From positions 3,286,001-3,350,000 of the forward strand of contig NZ_CP009322.1 of NCBI RefSeq assembly GCF_000959725.1: 64,000 nucleotides of DNA, given 5' to 3'. Position numbers and translations under genes: made by a program. Source of the DNA: Burkholderia gladioli. Lineage in GTDB: Bacteria > Pseudomonadota > Gammaproteobacteria > Burkholderiales > Burkholderiaceae. This document shows positions 16,631 through 24,971 of the stretch, one piece after another. The stretch's first letter is position 1. Every line of letters begins with the position of its first letter. Under the pieces are notes generated by a model that saw only the letters and a list, made by a program, of their open reading frames with translations, was not told the origin of the DNA and did no database searches.

Positions 16631-17854
16631 TCAGCGCGGGGCGCTTTCCTTCCAGCGCGCCATCAAGGTGTTCGACGGCAGGGTTTCGTCGAGCAGCTTG
16701 CGCGCCGCTTCCACGCCGGCGACGGGCAGCCCGGTGGGGTCGAGCAGGCCGATCTGCGCGAGCACGCTGGCCTGGTCCCAGTAGATGTGCTCGTTGTAGA
16801 GCTTCGGGCCGCGGAAGGCGACCACCACCAGCATCGGGATCTCGACGCGCTTGCCGGTCGGCGCCACGCCCGGCAGCAGCCAGTCGATCTCGCGATCGTG
16901 CGTGAAGCCGAGAATGAATTCGTCGACCATGCGATCCACGCCGATCACACGCGAGATCGGTGTCATGCGCATGTCGGCCGGATTGTTGTGGATGAAGTGA
17001 TGCGTGTAGAAGCGCTTCAGCTCCTGGTAGCCGGTGCCGCCGGTCATGGTCGGGACGTGGTTCACGTAAGGCTCGGGCACCATCGTGTGCATTGTCGCTT
17101 CCGGGTCGCGCGCGGCGAATTCCAGCTCGAAGTGATGGTCCGCGAGCGCGCCGAGATCGTAGTTGGGGCCAATCGTCTTGCGGAAGGTCTCGAGGCTGCG
17201 CGTGTGGGCCGGCATCGCGGCCGTCTTCACGAAGGTCGGACCGCCGCGGCTGAAGGCGTGGCCCGCGCCCGGATAGACGTGCAGCCTCACGTTCGGCATG
17301 CCGCCGAGCGTTGCGCGGATCGCCGACAGCGCCTCGGGCGGATTGAGCGGGTCGGTCTCGCCGAAATGCAGGGTGATCGGGCAGGTGATGCGCGATGCCA
17401 GCGCCAGCGACTGCTCGATGCCGACGCCGTAGTACGCGACCGCGCAATCGACGCCGCATTCGGCTGCCGCCAGATAGGCCAGCTTGCCGCCCAGGCAGAA
17501 GCCGAGCGCGCCGACCTGGCCGGTCGATTCCGGCATGGTCCGCGCGTGCTCGACGGTCGCGCGGATGTCGCGCACGGCGCGCTCGACGTCGAAACGCGCG
17601 TAGTAGTCGAAGGCCTGGGCGTGGCCGGCGTCGTCGTAACCGAGTTCGATGTTGGGCGCGAACTGGTGGAACAGGTCCGGCGCGACCACCACGTAACCTT
17701 CGGCCGCGTACAGCTCGGCCACTTCGCGCATCTCGGCGTTCACGCCGAAGATTTCCTGCAGCAGCACGACGACGGGGCCGCGGCCCGCTTCCGGCAGGGC
17801 GACGGTGGCGTCGAACGACGCGCCGTCGGCGGTGATCCTGATCTGCTTCGACAT
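16631..17854 (-). CDS. Dienelactone hydrolase fused to a SnoaL-like domain
   Basis: A 407-residue two-domain protein. Residues 1 to about 215 are a dienelactone hydrolase with the Cys-Asp-His triad Cys120 (GFCLGG), Asp168 (FGETDPLNP) and His199 (GAGHAFSR), plus the QEIFG motif. Residues from about 225 onward have a different fold signature (MTPISRVIGVDRMVDEFILG; RVEIPMLVVVAF), like SnoaL/NTF2-type polyketide cyclases and isomerases. Lactone opening coupled to an isomerase or a second hydrolytic step is a plausible role. An AAGGAG site precedes the ATG; the frame is open further upstream, but that part overlaps the preceding gene. It is fifth among the enzyme genes of the operon, 53 bases after the dehydrogenase. 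Confidence 0.88.
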   Translation of the reverse strand: MSKQIRITADGASFDATVALPEAGRGPVVVLLQEIFGVNAEMREVAELYAAEGYVVVAPDLFHQFAPNIELGYDDAGHAQAFDYYARFDVERAVRDIRATVEHARTMPESTGQVGALGFCLGGKLAYLAAAECGVDCAVAYYGVGIEQSLALASRITCPITLHFGETDPLNPPEALSAIRATLGGMPNVRLHVYPGAGHAFSRGGPTFVKTAAMPAHTRSLETFRKTIGPNYDLGALADHHFELEFAARDPEATMHTMVPEPYVNHVPTMTGGTGYQELKRFYTHHFIHNNPADMRMTPISRVIGVDRMVDEFILGFTHDREIDWLLPGVAPTGKRVEIPMLVVVAFRGPKLYNEHIYWDQASVLAQIGLLDPTGLPVAGVEAARKLLDETLPSNTLMARWKESAPR

Positions 17855-17907
17855 GCTGATGAACTCCTTGGGGACGATGGGGATGAAAGGCGCGCGTGCC
17901 TGGCGCG

Positions 17908-18717
17908 TCAAGTTTGTCGTTCGAACCAGTCGCGCGGCGAGCGGCCCTGGTCGGGGCCGAGCATCGAGAAGCCGCCGTCGACCGGGATATCGACGCCGGT
18001 GATCCAGGATGCCTCGCGCGAGCACAGGAAGGCGACCGCGCGCGCGACCTCCTCGCCGCGCCCGACGCGGCCGAGCGGATGCAGGGCGGCGCCGACGCGA
18101 TCGGCCGACTCCAGCGAGCCGGCCGCCAGGCGTTCGAGCGAGGGTGACCAGGTCCAGGCCGGCGATACGCTGACGACGCGGATGCCGCTCGGCGCGAGAT
18201 CGACCGCCAGGTTGCGCGTGAGTTGCAGCAGCGCCGCCTTCGAGGCCGGATAGAGCGCGCGGCCGGCCGCGCCGAACTTGCCGCCGGTGCTGCCGAGGTT
18301 GACGATCGCGCCGTCGCGGCGCAGCAGCGGGGCGGCCTTCTGCGCCAGGATCGCGGCCGACACGAGGTTGACGTCGAGCAGACGGGCCCATTGCGCGCGC
18401 GTCGAGGCGAGCCCGGCGTCGTCATAGCTGCAGGCGTTGTTGACGATGATGTCGAGGCCGCCGAAGGTGTCGAGGGCCAGCGCCAGCGCGCGGTCGAGCT
18501 GGGCGTCGTCGGTCACGTCGGTTTCGAGAAAGTGCGCGGCCGGGCCGATCGAGGCGGCGACCGCTTCGCCGGCCGCCGCGCCGAGCCCCGCGAGCAGCAC
18601 CGAGGCGCCGTCGGCGGCGAGGCCGCGCGCGATGTCGGCGCCGATGCCCTGGCCGGCGCCGGTGACGATCGCGACCTTGCCGGCGAGGCGGGCGGGAGCG
18701 GCGGCGGGCAGGGTCAT
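17908..18717 (-). CDS. Short-chain dehydrogenase, probable cis-diol dehydrogenase
   Basis: A 269-residue classical short-chain dehydrogenase. The cofactor loop is TGAGQGIG (19-26), NNA lies at 93-95, and the catalytic set is Ser143, Tyr156 and Lys160 (YPASK). The acid-free end of beta-2 (LLAGLG) leaves NAD or NADP preference open. Directly behind ring-hydroxylating dioxygenase genes, the natural role is oxidation of the cis-dihydrodiol to a catechol-like product. Its ATG overlaps the stop of the upstream gene (ATGA), showing translational coupling. The C-terminal PVDGGFSMLGPD is typical of the family. Confidence 0.9.
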   Translation of the reverse strand: MTLPAAAPARLAGKVAIVTGAGQGIGADIARGLAADGASVLLAGLGAAAGEAVAASIGPAAHFLETDVTDDAQLDRALALALDTFGGLDIIVNNACSYDDAGLASTRAQWARLLDVNLVSAAILAQKAAPLLRRDGAIVNLGSTGGKFGAAGRALYPASKAALLQLTRNLAVDLAPSGIRVVSVSPAWTWSPSLERLAAGSLESADRVGAALHPLGRVGRGEEVARAVAFLCSREASWITGVDIPVDGGFSMLGPDQGRSPRDWFERQT

Positions 18718-19349
18718 GCGTCAGGCTCCGGCGAGGCGTCGCTGTCGCCGAACAGCTCGGCGACGGTCGAGATGCTTGCCAGCAGGCGCATCGATTCGAG
18801 CGAGGCCGCGTGCTGTTGCCGATCCGCGCAGGAGCAGGCATCGGCGGCCACCGTCGCCGTGTAACCGAGGTCGACCGCGTGCCGCACCGTCATCTCGACG
18901 GTCGAATGCGTGGCGACGCCGGCGACGATCAGGTGCCGCACGTCGTGTGCGGCGAGGACCTGTTCGAGCGGCGTGCCGATGAAGCCGCTGGTGCGACGAT
19001 GATGGAGCACGTAATCGAGCGGACGATCGGGATCGGGCCCCAGCGCGGGATGGAATTCCGCGCCCCAGCTACCCTCGCGCAGCGCGCCGGATTCGGCGGT
19101 GCGAACGAAGATCGGCGCATTGCGCAGCAGATCCGCGTAATCCTCGCGAAACGCGATGCGGATATGGATCAGCGGCAAGCCTTGCGAGCGCGCGCCGGCC
19201 AGCAAGGCACGCGCCGCCTCGATCACGGCGGCGCGCTCCGGCTGGGCGCGCTCGAAGCCGACGCGGATCCGGCCTTCGGGATCGAGCACGTCGTTCTGGT
19301 AGTGCAGCGCGATCACGGCGCTGCGTGCGAAGCGAGCGATGCCGGCCAT
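18714..19349 (-). CDS. Isochorismatase-fold protein with altered catalytic residues
   Basis: A 211-residue member of the isochorismatase / cysteine hydrolase fold (LIHIRIAF, SGFIGTPLE, LIVAGVATHSTVEMTVRHA). The family triad appears lost. The usual Asp of DxQND is His in ALHYQND, the Lys before the R-x-SGF motif is His in LHHRRTSGF, and the Cys of GVATNxCVE is Thr in GVATHSTVE. So it is not an ordinary amidase; it may use other chemistry, as PhzD-type vinyl-ether hydrolases do without Cys, or it may serve as a non-catalytic partner. The ATG shares one base with the stop of the beta-subunit gene. The open frame extends upstream, but that region belongs to the beta subunit. Confidence 0.82.
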   Translation of the reverse strand: MAGIARFARSAVIALHYQNDVLDPEGRIRVGFERAQPERAAVIEAARALLAGARSQGLPLIHIRIAFREDYADLLRNAPIFVRTAESGALREGSWGAEFHPALGPDPDRPLDYVLHHRRTSGFIGTPLEQVLAAHDVRHLIVAGVATHSTVEMTVRHAVDLGYTATVAADACSCADRQQHAASLESMRLLASISTVAELFGDSDASPEPDA

Positions 19350-19879
19350 CAGACGAACACCTCGAGATTCGCGAACGCGTCGGTCGAATTCACCAGGTCG
19401 ACGCGCTTCAGGTAGATCTTCCAGCCCTCGCGCGTGTCGAGCTTGTGCGTGACGAGCCCGGCGAGCGTGCGTTGACCGAGCCGCCATTCATGGACCACCA
19501 GCGTCGAATGCACGACCAGCCGGCCTTGCGCGTCGCGCCCGTCGAGCATCACGTTGCCGACCAGCCGCGCGGTGCGCGTGGGCGGCTGTTGCGACCAGTT
19601 GCGCGCGTTGCTGACGCGGCGTGCGCGCACCTCGCGCAGCGTCGCATCTTCCCAGAACAGCGAGATATGGTCGTGCGGGCTGGCCTGCCCCGGCTCGTGC
19701 GGCAGCCAGTACATGCCGTCGGGCGTCCAGAGCTCGAGCCAGGCGTCGAAGGCGCGCGTGTCGAGCAGGCGCGCCTCACGATACAGGAATTGCTCCACCT
19801 GCGCGCGCAGCGCCATGTCCTCGGCGGCGAGCGCGGAAACCGGCTCGGTGGACAGGTCGAAAGTCGGATCGCGCAGCAT
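19349..19879 (-). CDS. Aromatic-ring-hydroxylating dioxygenase, beta subunit
   Basis: A 176-residue NTF2-like small subunit of a Rieske dioxygenase, near the usual 160-180. It supports the alpha3-beta3 hexamer and has no metal site. Family marks are VEQFLYREARLLDTRAFDAW, LWTPDGMYWLP, RTARLVGNV and the C-terminal WKIYLKRVDLVN. The start ATG lies on the stop codon of the alpha gene (one shared base), and its own stop shares a base with the next start, so alpha, beta and the isochorismatase-fold gene are translationally coupled. Substrate range is set mainly by the alpha subunit. Confidence 0.93.
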   Translation of the reverse strand: MLRDPTFDLSTEPVSALAAEDMALRAQVEQFLYREARLLDTRAFDAWLELWTPDGMYWLPHEPGQASPHDHISLFWEDATLREVRARRVSNARNWSQQPPTRTARLVGNVMLDGRDAQGRLVVHSTLVVHEWRLGQRTLAGLVTHKLDTREGWKIYLKRVDLVNSTDAFANLEVFV

Positions 19880-21231
19880 CAGGCTTGTCCTCCGTTCGGC
19901 TGCTTCGTCGTGGGGCCGGCGGCCGAGCCACTGTCGTCGAGCATGAAGCGGTGCCAGGCGGCGAACTGGTTGCGCATCGGCAGTTCGCTGGTGCCGTTGA
20001 TCGAGACGTAGCCGTCCTCGACGGCGCGATCGGTGCCCGCATAACGATGCATGCTGACCCATTCGCCGCCGCGCGTGTTGTTGCCCTGCTGGCAGCGCGC
20101 ATAGACTTCCACGTCGTCGGGCATCACGTTCGACGAGGGCGAGTTGATCACGTTGGCGTAACTGAGCGCGCGGTCGAACACGGCATCGGGCGCGCCCTTG
20201 AGCCGGAACAGCTGGATCTCGACCAGGGTCTGGTCCACCGCGATCGGGCGGATCACGCGGAACTGCTGGAACACCGTGTGCGGCGAACCGCTGCCGTAGA
20301 TCACCGTGTTGTGCCGGTTCATGCCGAGGATCCGCCGGGCGCGCGCTTCGCCATGCACCTCGGCCAGGGTCGTGAAATGCGCGTGCGAGACGGGATCGCG
20401 CTCGGCCGCCGCCGGGTCGAAGATGCCTTCCATGTAGCCATGGCCGTATTCGTAGGCGCGCAGCTCCAGCTTTTCCCAGAATTCGTAGGGTTCGCCGTTG
20501 CCGTCCATGATCAGCAGCTCGAACGGCATCGCGCCGAGTTCGTCGGCCTGCGCGCGGGCGGAAACCACCGAGGATTCGTGCGTGACCGGCGCGTGCATGG
20601 TGTCGTGGAGGTTCTCGTAGAACACCTTCCAGTTCGAGCGCTGCAGCACGCGAAACACGCCGCCCGTGACCTCGACCTCGCCGACCGGCGAGCGATCGCA
20701 CAGATTGTCGATCGACGAGGCGACGCCGTTCAGGAAGGTCTTCAGGTCGGGGCCGTCGGCGGCCTGGCTGGCGAATACGAAGCCGCGATAGCTGTCGACG
20801 CGGGCGACGCGGCGCATCGAGAAATCCGGGTGCTTCGGGTCGAAGCAGGTGTTCTGCAGGCCGTTGCGCAGCGGCGCCGACAGATGCGTGCCGTCGAGCT
20901 TGAAGGTCCAGGCGTGATAGGGGCAGCGGAAGAACTTGCCGGTCGAGCCGTCGCCGTCGGCCACCAGCTTGGCGCCCTTGTGCGGGCAGCGGTTGTAGAC
21001 CACATGCACCTGGCCGTCCTGGGCGCGGACCATCACCACGTCCTGGTCGCCGATCCGCGTGGTGTGATAGTCGCCGGGCGCCTTCACCTGGCTTTCGTGG
21101 CCGACGTAGATCCAGGCGCGGCCATAGATGCGCTCCATCTCGAGCGCGAAGATCGCCGGATCGGTATAGACGCGCTTGTGGACGCTGTCCGGGCGCACGA
21201 GATCGGCGAGGCTCGCATTGGTCAGGCTCAT
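19879..21231 (-). CDS. Aromatic-ring-hydroxylating dioxygenase, alpha subunit
   Basis: A 450-residue Rieske oxygenase large subunit. The [2Fe-2S] Rieske ligands are Cys82-His84 (CPHKG) and Cys103-His106 (CPYHAW). The mononuclear-iron motif is Asp210-x2-His213-x4-His218 within NWKVFYENLHDTMHAPVTH. It should add both atoms of O2 to an aromatic ring to give a cis-dihydrodiol. General likeness is to the benzoate/anthranilate and salicylate hydroxylase group, but I cannot name the substrate. The start at MSLTNAS follows a GGAAGCA stretch and gives the normal length; the frame runs further upstream only into the reductase gene. Electrons would come from the reductase encoded 23 bases upstream. Confidence 0.93.
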   Translation of the reverse strand: MSLTNASLADLVRPDSVHKRVYTDPAIFALEMERIYGRAWIYVGHESQVKAPGDYHTTRIGDQDVVMVRAQDGQVHVVYNRCPHKGAKLVADGDGSTGKFFRCPYHAWTFKLDGTHLSAPLRNGLQNTCFDPKHPDFSMRRVARVDSYRGFVFASQAADGPDLKTFLNGVASSIDNLCDRSPVGEVEVTGGVFRVLQRSNWKVFYENLHDTMHAPVTHESSVVSARAQADELGAMPFELLIMDGNGEPYEFWEKLELRAYEYGHGYMEGIFDPAAAERDPVSHAHFTTLAEVHGEARARRILGMNRHNTVIYGSGSPHTVFQQFRVIRPIAVDQTLVEIQLFRLKGAPDAVFDRALSYANVINSPSSNVMPDDVEVYARCQQGNNTRGGEWVSMHRYAGTDRAVEDGYVSINGTSELPMRNQFAAWHRFMLDDSGSAAGPTTKQPNGGQA

Positions 21232-21254
21232 GCTGCTTCCTTTTTTGATGAGGG

Positions 21255-22208
21255 TTACAGGTCGAGGACCAGGCGGGCGCTTTTCGCGCGCGACACGCAA
21301 GGGCAGAAGCGGCCCTCGGCGTGCTCGTCGCCGGTCAGGCAGATGTCACGATGCTCGGGTTCGCCGTCGAGCAACTGGGCGGTGCAGACGCCGCAGTCGC
21401 CGCGCCGGCAGTCGTAGAGCGGGTCGAGCCCGGCGGCGATCATCGCGTCGAGCACGCTGGTGCCGGCCGGGACGGCCAGCACGCGGCCCGAGGCGGCCAG
21501 GTGCACCTCGAACGCCGCATCGGCATCGGTGGGCGCGGCTGGTGCCGCGAACAGCTCGCTGTGCAGCGCGTCGTCGGGCCAGCCGAGGCGGCGTGCGGTG
21601 TCGAGCGTGGCCGCGACCAGGCCGGCCGGGCCGCAGACGTAGAGATGCGTGCCGGCTTCGAACGTGCCGATCGTGTCGGCCAGCGGCAGCCCGCGGCGCG
21701 GGTCGCCGCCGTCGAACCAGCAGCGGGCATGGGCCAACGCGGCAACCTCGTCGCGATAGGCCATCGCCGCGGCGTCGCGCGCCGCGTAATGCAGCGCATG
21801 GGGCGCCCCGGCGGCGGCGAGCGTGCGTGCCATCGCGAGGATCGGCGTGATGCCGATGCCGCCCGCGATCAGCAGATGGCGGCGCGCATCGGTGGCCAGG
21901 CGGAAATCGTTGCGCGGCGGGTCGGCTTCGAGAAGCTGGCCGACCTCGAGCGCGTGCATCCAGCGCGAGCCGCCGCTGCCGGCGGGTTCGAGCAGCACCG
22001 CGATTTCGTAATGCGCATCCTCGCCGCCCGGGTTGACGAGCGAATAGGCGCGCCGCTGGCTGCGCTCGCCGAGCGGGACATGCACGCCGAGATGCGCGCC
22101 CGCCTCGAACGGCGGCAAGGGCCTGCCGTCGGCGGCAACCAGGTGCAGGCGGCGGATCGTGGGCGTCAGGGAATCGATGCGCGCGACGCGCATCCTGAGC
22201 GGGGTCAT
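21255..22208 (-). CDS. Oxygenase reductase, phthalate-dioxygenase-reductase type
   Basis: A 317-residue NAD(P)H-dependent reductase with the domain order of class IA reductases. An FMN-binding barrel comes first (RRAYSLVNP), then a nucleotide domain (GGIGITPILAMA; YVCGPAGLV), and last a plant-type ferredoxin with ligands C-x4-C-x2-C in YDCRRGDCGVCTA and a fourth Cys in RDICLTGDE. It passes electrons to the Rieske centre of the oxygenase. Such reductases usually serve alpha-only oxygenases (phthalate, vanillate), whereas here the oxygenase has a beta subunit. It is the first enzyme gene of the operon; a GGAG site precedes the ATG. Confidence 0.93.
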   Translation of the reverse strand: MTPLRMRVARIDSLTPTIRRLHLVAADGRPLPPFEAGAHLGVHVPLGERSQRRAYSLVNPGGEDAHYEIAVLLEPAGSGGSRWMHALEVGQLLEADPPRNDFRLATDARRHLLIAGGIGITPILAMARTLAAAGAPHALHYAARDAAAMAYRDEVAALAHARCWFDGGDPRRGLPLADTIGTFEAGTHLYVCGPAGLVAATLDTARRLGWPDDALHSELFAAPAAPTDADAAFEVHLAASGRVLAVPAGTSVLDAMIAAGLDPLYDCRRGDCGVCTAQLLDGEPEHRDICLTGDEHAEGRFCPCVSRAKSARLVLDL

Positions 22209-22313
22209 ACAGAGGCTCCGTGTAGATCGGACGCTTCGACTGTATGGCGCGGAAATGGGCGGGGATATCCACCGAACGCAGCGCCTGTCCGGCGCGCGCA
22301 GGTTTCGGCGGAC

Positions 22314-23297
22314 TCAGCTGCTGCGCTGCCGCACGCGACGCAGCGTGTCCGAGGGCGGTTCGCCGAACTTTTCGCGGTAGGCGCTGGCGAAGCGGCCGAG
22401 ATTCGCGAAGCCGCAGCCGAGCGCGATGTCGGCCACGCGCTCGGTATCGCGGGCGCGCAGCAGCATCTCGCGGGCGCGTTCGAGCCGTGCCTCCCGCACC
22501 AGCTGCATCGGGCTCGCGTGCGAGTAGCGCCGGAAGCCGTCGAGCAGGGTACGCACCGGCACCTCGGCCGCGTCGGCGATGTCGGCCAGCGTGATCGGCT
22601 CGCAGGCATGTTCCGCGATGAAACTTTCCGCGCGCTTGACGGTGCGCGGCACCAGCGCCGCCGTTGCCGGCCGCGCCTGCGAATGATGCGGCTGGCTGGC
22701 CAGCAGCAGGGTGACGAGCAGCCGCTCGAATTCGAGCGCGACGCGCCGGTCGCGCTGCGCGAGCGCGATCGTCTCGGGAGAGGAGGTCAGCACCCGCAGC
22801 TGGGCCAGCCAGGGCGCGAGCTCGGGGCGGGAGAGGTCGAGTGCCGGCTCGATGTGCAGATGATCGTAGCCGGTATGCGCCAGCATCGCGCGCTTGTCGA
22901 TCCGCACGAAGAACTGCTCGCAGTCGGCCGAGAAAGTGCCGCTGAAGCGAGTCGAGGGTCCGACCACCATGCCCTGCGTCTGCCCGATGATCATCCGCCG
23001 GCCGCCGACGGTGACGTCGGCGTAACCGTTGAGGCTCAGGATCGCGAGGTAATAGTCCTCGATCTCGCCGGCATCGACGCCCATCGTCCCCGCATAGCCG
23101 ATCGTGCCGAACGCCAGGCTGTCGATCCGCACGTGGTTCATGTAGGCGGATTGGCCGCCGCGCGCCGCGCCGGGCGTGAGCCGGTGCGGCTGCAGCACGG
23201 CGGCGATGCGCTGGCGCGTGTCGTCGACGTCGTTTGACTCGAAATACCGGTATTGCCTCAGCGACGTCGATTCGATCAGCAAGGAAGTGGGCGGCAT
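22314..23297 (-). CDS. AraC-family transcription activator
   Basis: A 327-residue regulator with an AraC-binding-like N-terminal effector domain (VDDTRQRIAAVLQPHRLTP, FGTIGYAGTMGVD, PSTRFSGTFSADCEQFFVRI) and two C-terminal helix-turn-helix motifs (ITLADIADAAEVPVRTLLDGF and DTERVADIALGCGFANLGRFASAYR). This layout is common to activators of aromatic dioxygenase operons of the AndR/XylS kind. It lies 105 bases upstream of the reductase gene on the same strand, so it probably activates the operon in response to the pathway substrate. The start used (MPPTSLLIES) gives normal length; a Met 36 codons upstream in the same frame is possible. Confidence 0.88.
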   Translation of the reverse strand: MPPTSLLIESTSLRQYRYFESNDVDDTRQRIAAVLQPHRLTPGAARGGQSAYMNHVRIDSLAFGTIGYAGTMGVDAGEIEDYYLAILSLNGYADVTVGGRRMIIGQTQGMVVGPSTRFSGTFSADCEQFFVRIDKRAMLAHTGYDHLHIEPALDLSRPELAPWLAQLRVLTSSPETIALAQRDRRVALEFERLLVTLLLASQPHHSQARPATAALVPRTVKRAESFIAEHACEPITLADIADAAEVPVRTLLDGFRRYSHASPMQLVREARLERAREMLLRARDTERVADIALGCGFANLGRFASAYREKFGEPPSDTLRRVRQRSS

Positions 23298-23800
23298 GGC
23301 GAGTCTTCGATGCGTTATGGGGACGGCAGGGGACGGCGCACGGTCGAACGCCGGCATTCGCGTCCCGAAGCCGTGCCCACTGTACACGTTCGCGAGCGGT
23401 GTCAAAAAGGCCCGGAATGGGGGCCGCGATGCGCTTGCGAGAACTGGACAGGCTTCGGCCGGCGCTTGCGCGGAGTGGATAGATCGCGATTTTCGGCCCT
23501 CGAATACTCCGCCTGCCGGTTGGCCCTGTCGCTCCGGCGAATTCCCTCGAATTGGTTTTCATTTTGCTTTCGATGGCGGGGCGCCGGCATGCCGGATGGC
23601 GCATTGGGTCGGTGCCGTGCCACGTGCCGATGGATGTGAACCAGGCCCGTATCGAATCCTTTTCGATTTCGTTTTCAATTTATTTCGCACTGCGAATGTG
23701 AAGGCGCCGGCCGTCGTGACGATGCGACGTGCTTGCGGTTTGCCCGACCTCGACACGCGACGCTCATCGAGGCGCCGCGCCCCACTGCCTGGAGACCCGG
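23298..23800. other. Divergent promoter region between araC-type gene and porin
   Basis: Five hundred bases separate the leftward AraC-type gene from the rightward porin gene. The segment at about 23640-23700 is clearly AT-rich against the local background (runs such as TTTTCAATTTATTT) and is the best place for promoters. A GGAG site precedes the porin ATG at 23801. Open frames crossing the stretch show no family features. Confidence 0.5.
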
Positions 23801-24883
23801 ATGAAAGCCTTGTTTGCCGGCGCGCTATGCGCCGCTGTCGTGACGACCGCCCATGCACAGAGCTCGGTCACGCTCTACGGCATGCTCGACGTGGGCATTA
23901 CCGCGCTGTCGAACGACGGCGGTCATCGCACGGCGGTGATGGACAGCGGCGTGCTGGTGCCGAACCTGTTCGGCCTGAAGGGCAGCGAGGATCTCGGCGG
24001 CGGCACGCGTGCCGTGTTCCAGCTCGAAGGCCAGTTCGAGGTCGGCACCGGCGCGCTCGATGGGGACCTGTTCGGCCGCCAGGCCTGGGTCGGCCTCGAC
24101 GATGCGCGCTGGGGCACGCTCACGCTCGGCAACCAGTACGAATTCATGTTCATGTCGCTGTCGATGCGGCGGCTCGGGCCGGAGCTGCCGTATGTGTCGC
24201 TGACGAATCTCCGGCAGGGGCCGTTCGATGCGCTGGGCAAGCCCGGGCCGTTCAGCGGCGACTTCGACTTCGATCGCACGGCCGGCGCCTCGCGGATCTC
24301 GAATTCGGTGAAATACCAGTCGCCGTCGATCGGCGGGCTGACGTTCGGCGCGATGTACGGCTTCAGCAACCTGGCCGGCAGTTTCTCGAACCAGAATGCC
24401 TACAGCTTCGGGATCGACTACGAGCAGCCGTCGTATTCGATCGACGCGGCGTACACGATGACCAAGTACGCGCAGATCAACGGCGGCGCGGACGGGATCC
24501 GCAATTTCGGCGTGGGCGGCCGCGTCGCGATCATGCGGGGCTGGGCCGACCTGCTCTATACCAATACGCGCAACACCTTCAGCGGCGCGACGATCAACGT
24601 GTTCGAGGTGGGCGGGACGGTTCCGCTCTCCTATGCCGTCCACCTCTATGCCGCCTACCAGTACATGGCAGGCAACGCGGTGTTGCAGGACAACCGCGCG
24701 CATCAGCTGAACCTCACGCTCGACTATGCCTTGTCGAAGCGCAGCGATGTCTATGTGAGCGCGGCGTACCAGCATGCCGGCGGCGACAGCAATACCGCGC
24801 GTGCCTGGATCCTGTTCACGGCGGGGCCGTCGTCGAGCGGCAACCAGGTGATCGCGCGAGTCGGCATGCGGCACTTCTTTTGA
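23801..24883 (+). CDS. Outer-membrane porin, Burkholderia trimeric type
   Basis: A 360-residue general porin. The first 19 residues are a signal peptide (MKALFAGALCAAVVTTAHA, cut before QSS). The mature protein starts with SSVTLYGMLDVGI and carries GLKGSEDLGGGTRAVFQLE and FGRQAWVGLDD, the usual beta-proteobacterial porin marks, and ends in the outer-membrane insertion signal with a terminal Phe (GMRHFF). It forms a 16-strand water-filled channel for small solutes. The location next to, and divergent from, the dioxygenase operon regulator suggests it admits the operon's substrate, which is inference only. GGAG precedes the ATG. Confidence 0.93.
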   Translation: MKALFAGALCAAVVTTAHAQSSVTLYGMLDVGITALSNDGGHRTAVMDSGVLVPNLFGLKGSEDLGGGTRAVFQLEGQFEVGTGALDGDLFGRQAWVGLDDARWGTLTLGNQYEFMFMSLSMRRLGPELPYVSLTNLRQGPFDALGKPGPFSGDFDFDRTAGASRISNSVKYQSPSIGGLTFGAMYGFSNLAGSFSNQNAYSFGIDYEQPSYSIDAAYTMTKYAQINGGADGIRNFGVGGRVAIMRGWADLLYTNTRNTFSGATINVFEVGGTVPLSYAVHLYAAYQYMAGNAVLQDNRAHQLNLTLDYALSKRSDVYVSAAYQHAGGDSNTARAWILFTAGPSSSGNQVIARVGMRHFF

Positions 24884-24924
24884 TCTTCCGATAGGCAGGC
24901 GGGAACCGGGATCGCATGACGACA

Positions 24925-24966
24925 ATGCCGTGTCACCGCCCGAAAGTCCGGGCGACGACGCGGCAT
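24925..24966. terminator. Long hairpin between convergent porin and GH95 genes
   Basis: ATGCCG-TGTC and GACG-CGGCAT form an outer stem, with an inner stem CGCCCG/CGGGCG around a 6-base loop and a small internal mismatch. It sits in the 88 bases between the two stop codons, so it could end transcription from both sides, although no T-run is present. Confidence 0.5.
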
Positions 24967-24971
24967 CCTGC

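Noticed and set aside
17855..18391. Upstream extension of the dienelactone hydrolase frame
   Set aside because: It overlaps the short-chain dehydrogenase gene and has no likeness to hydrolases; the ATG at 17854 follows a good AAGGAG site.
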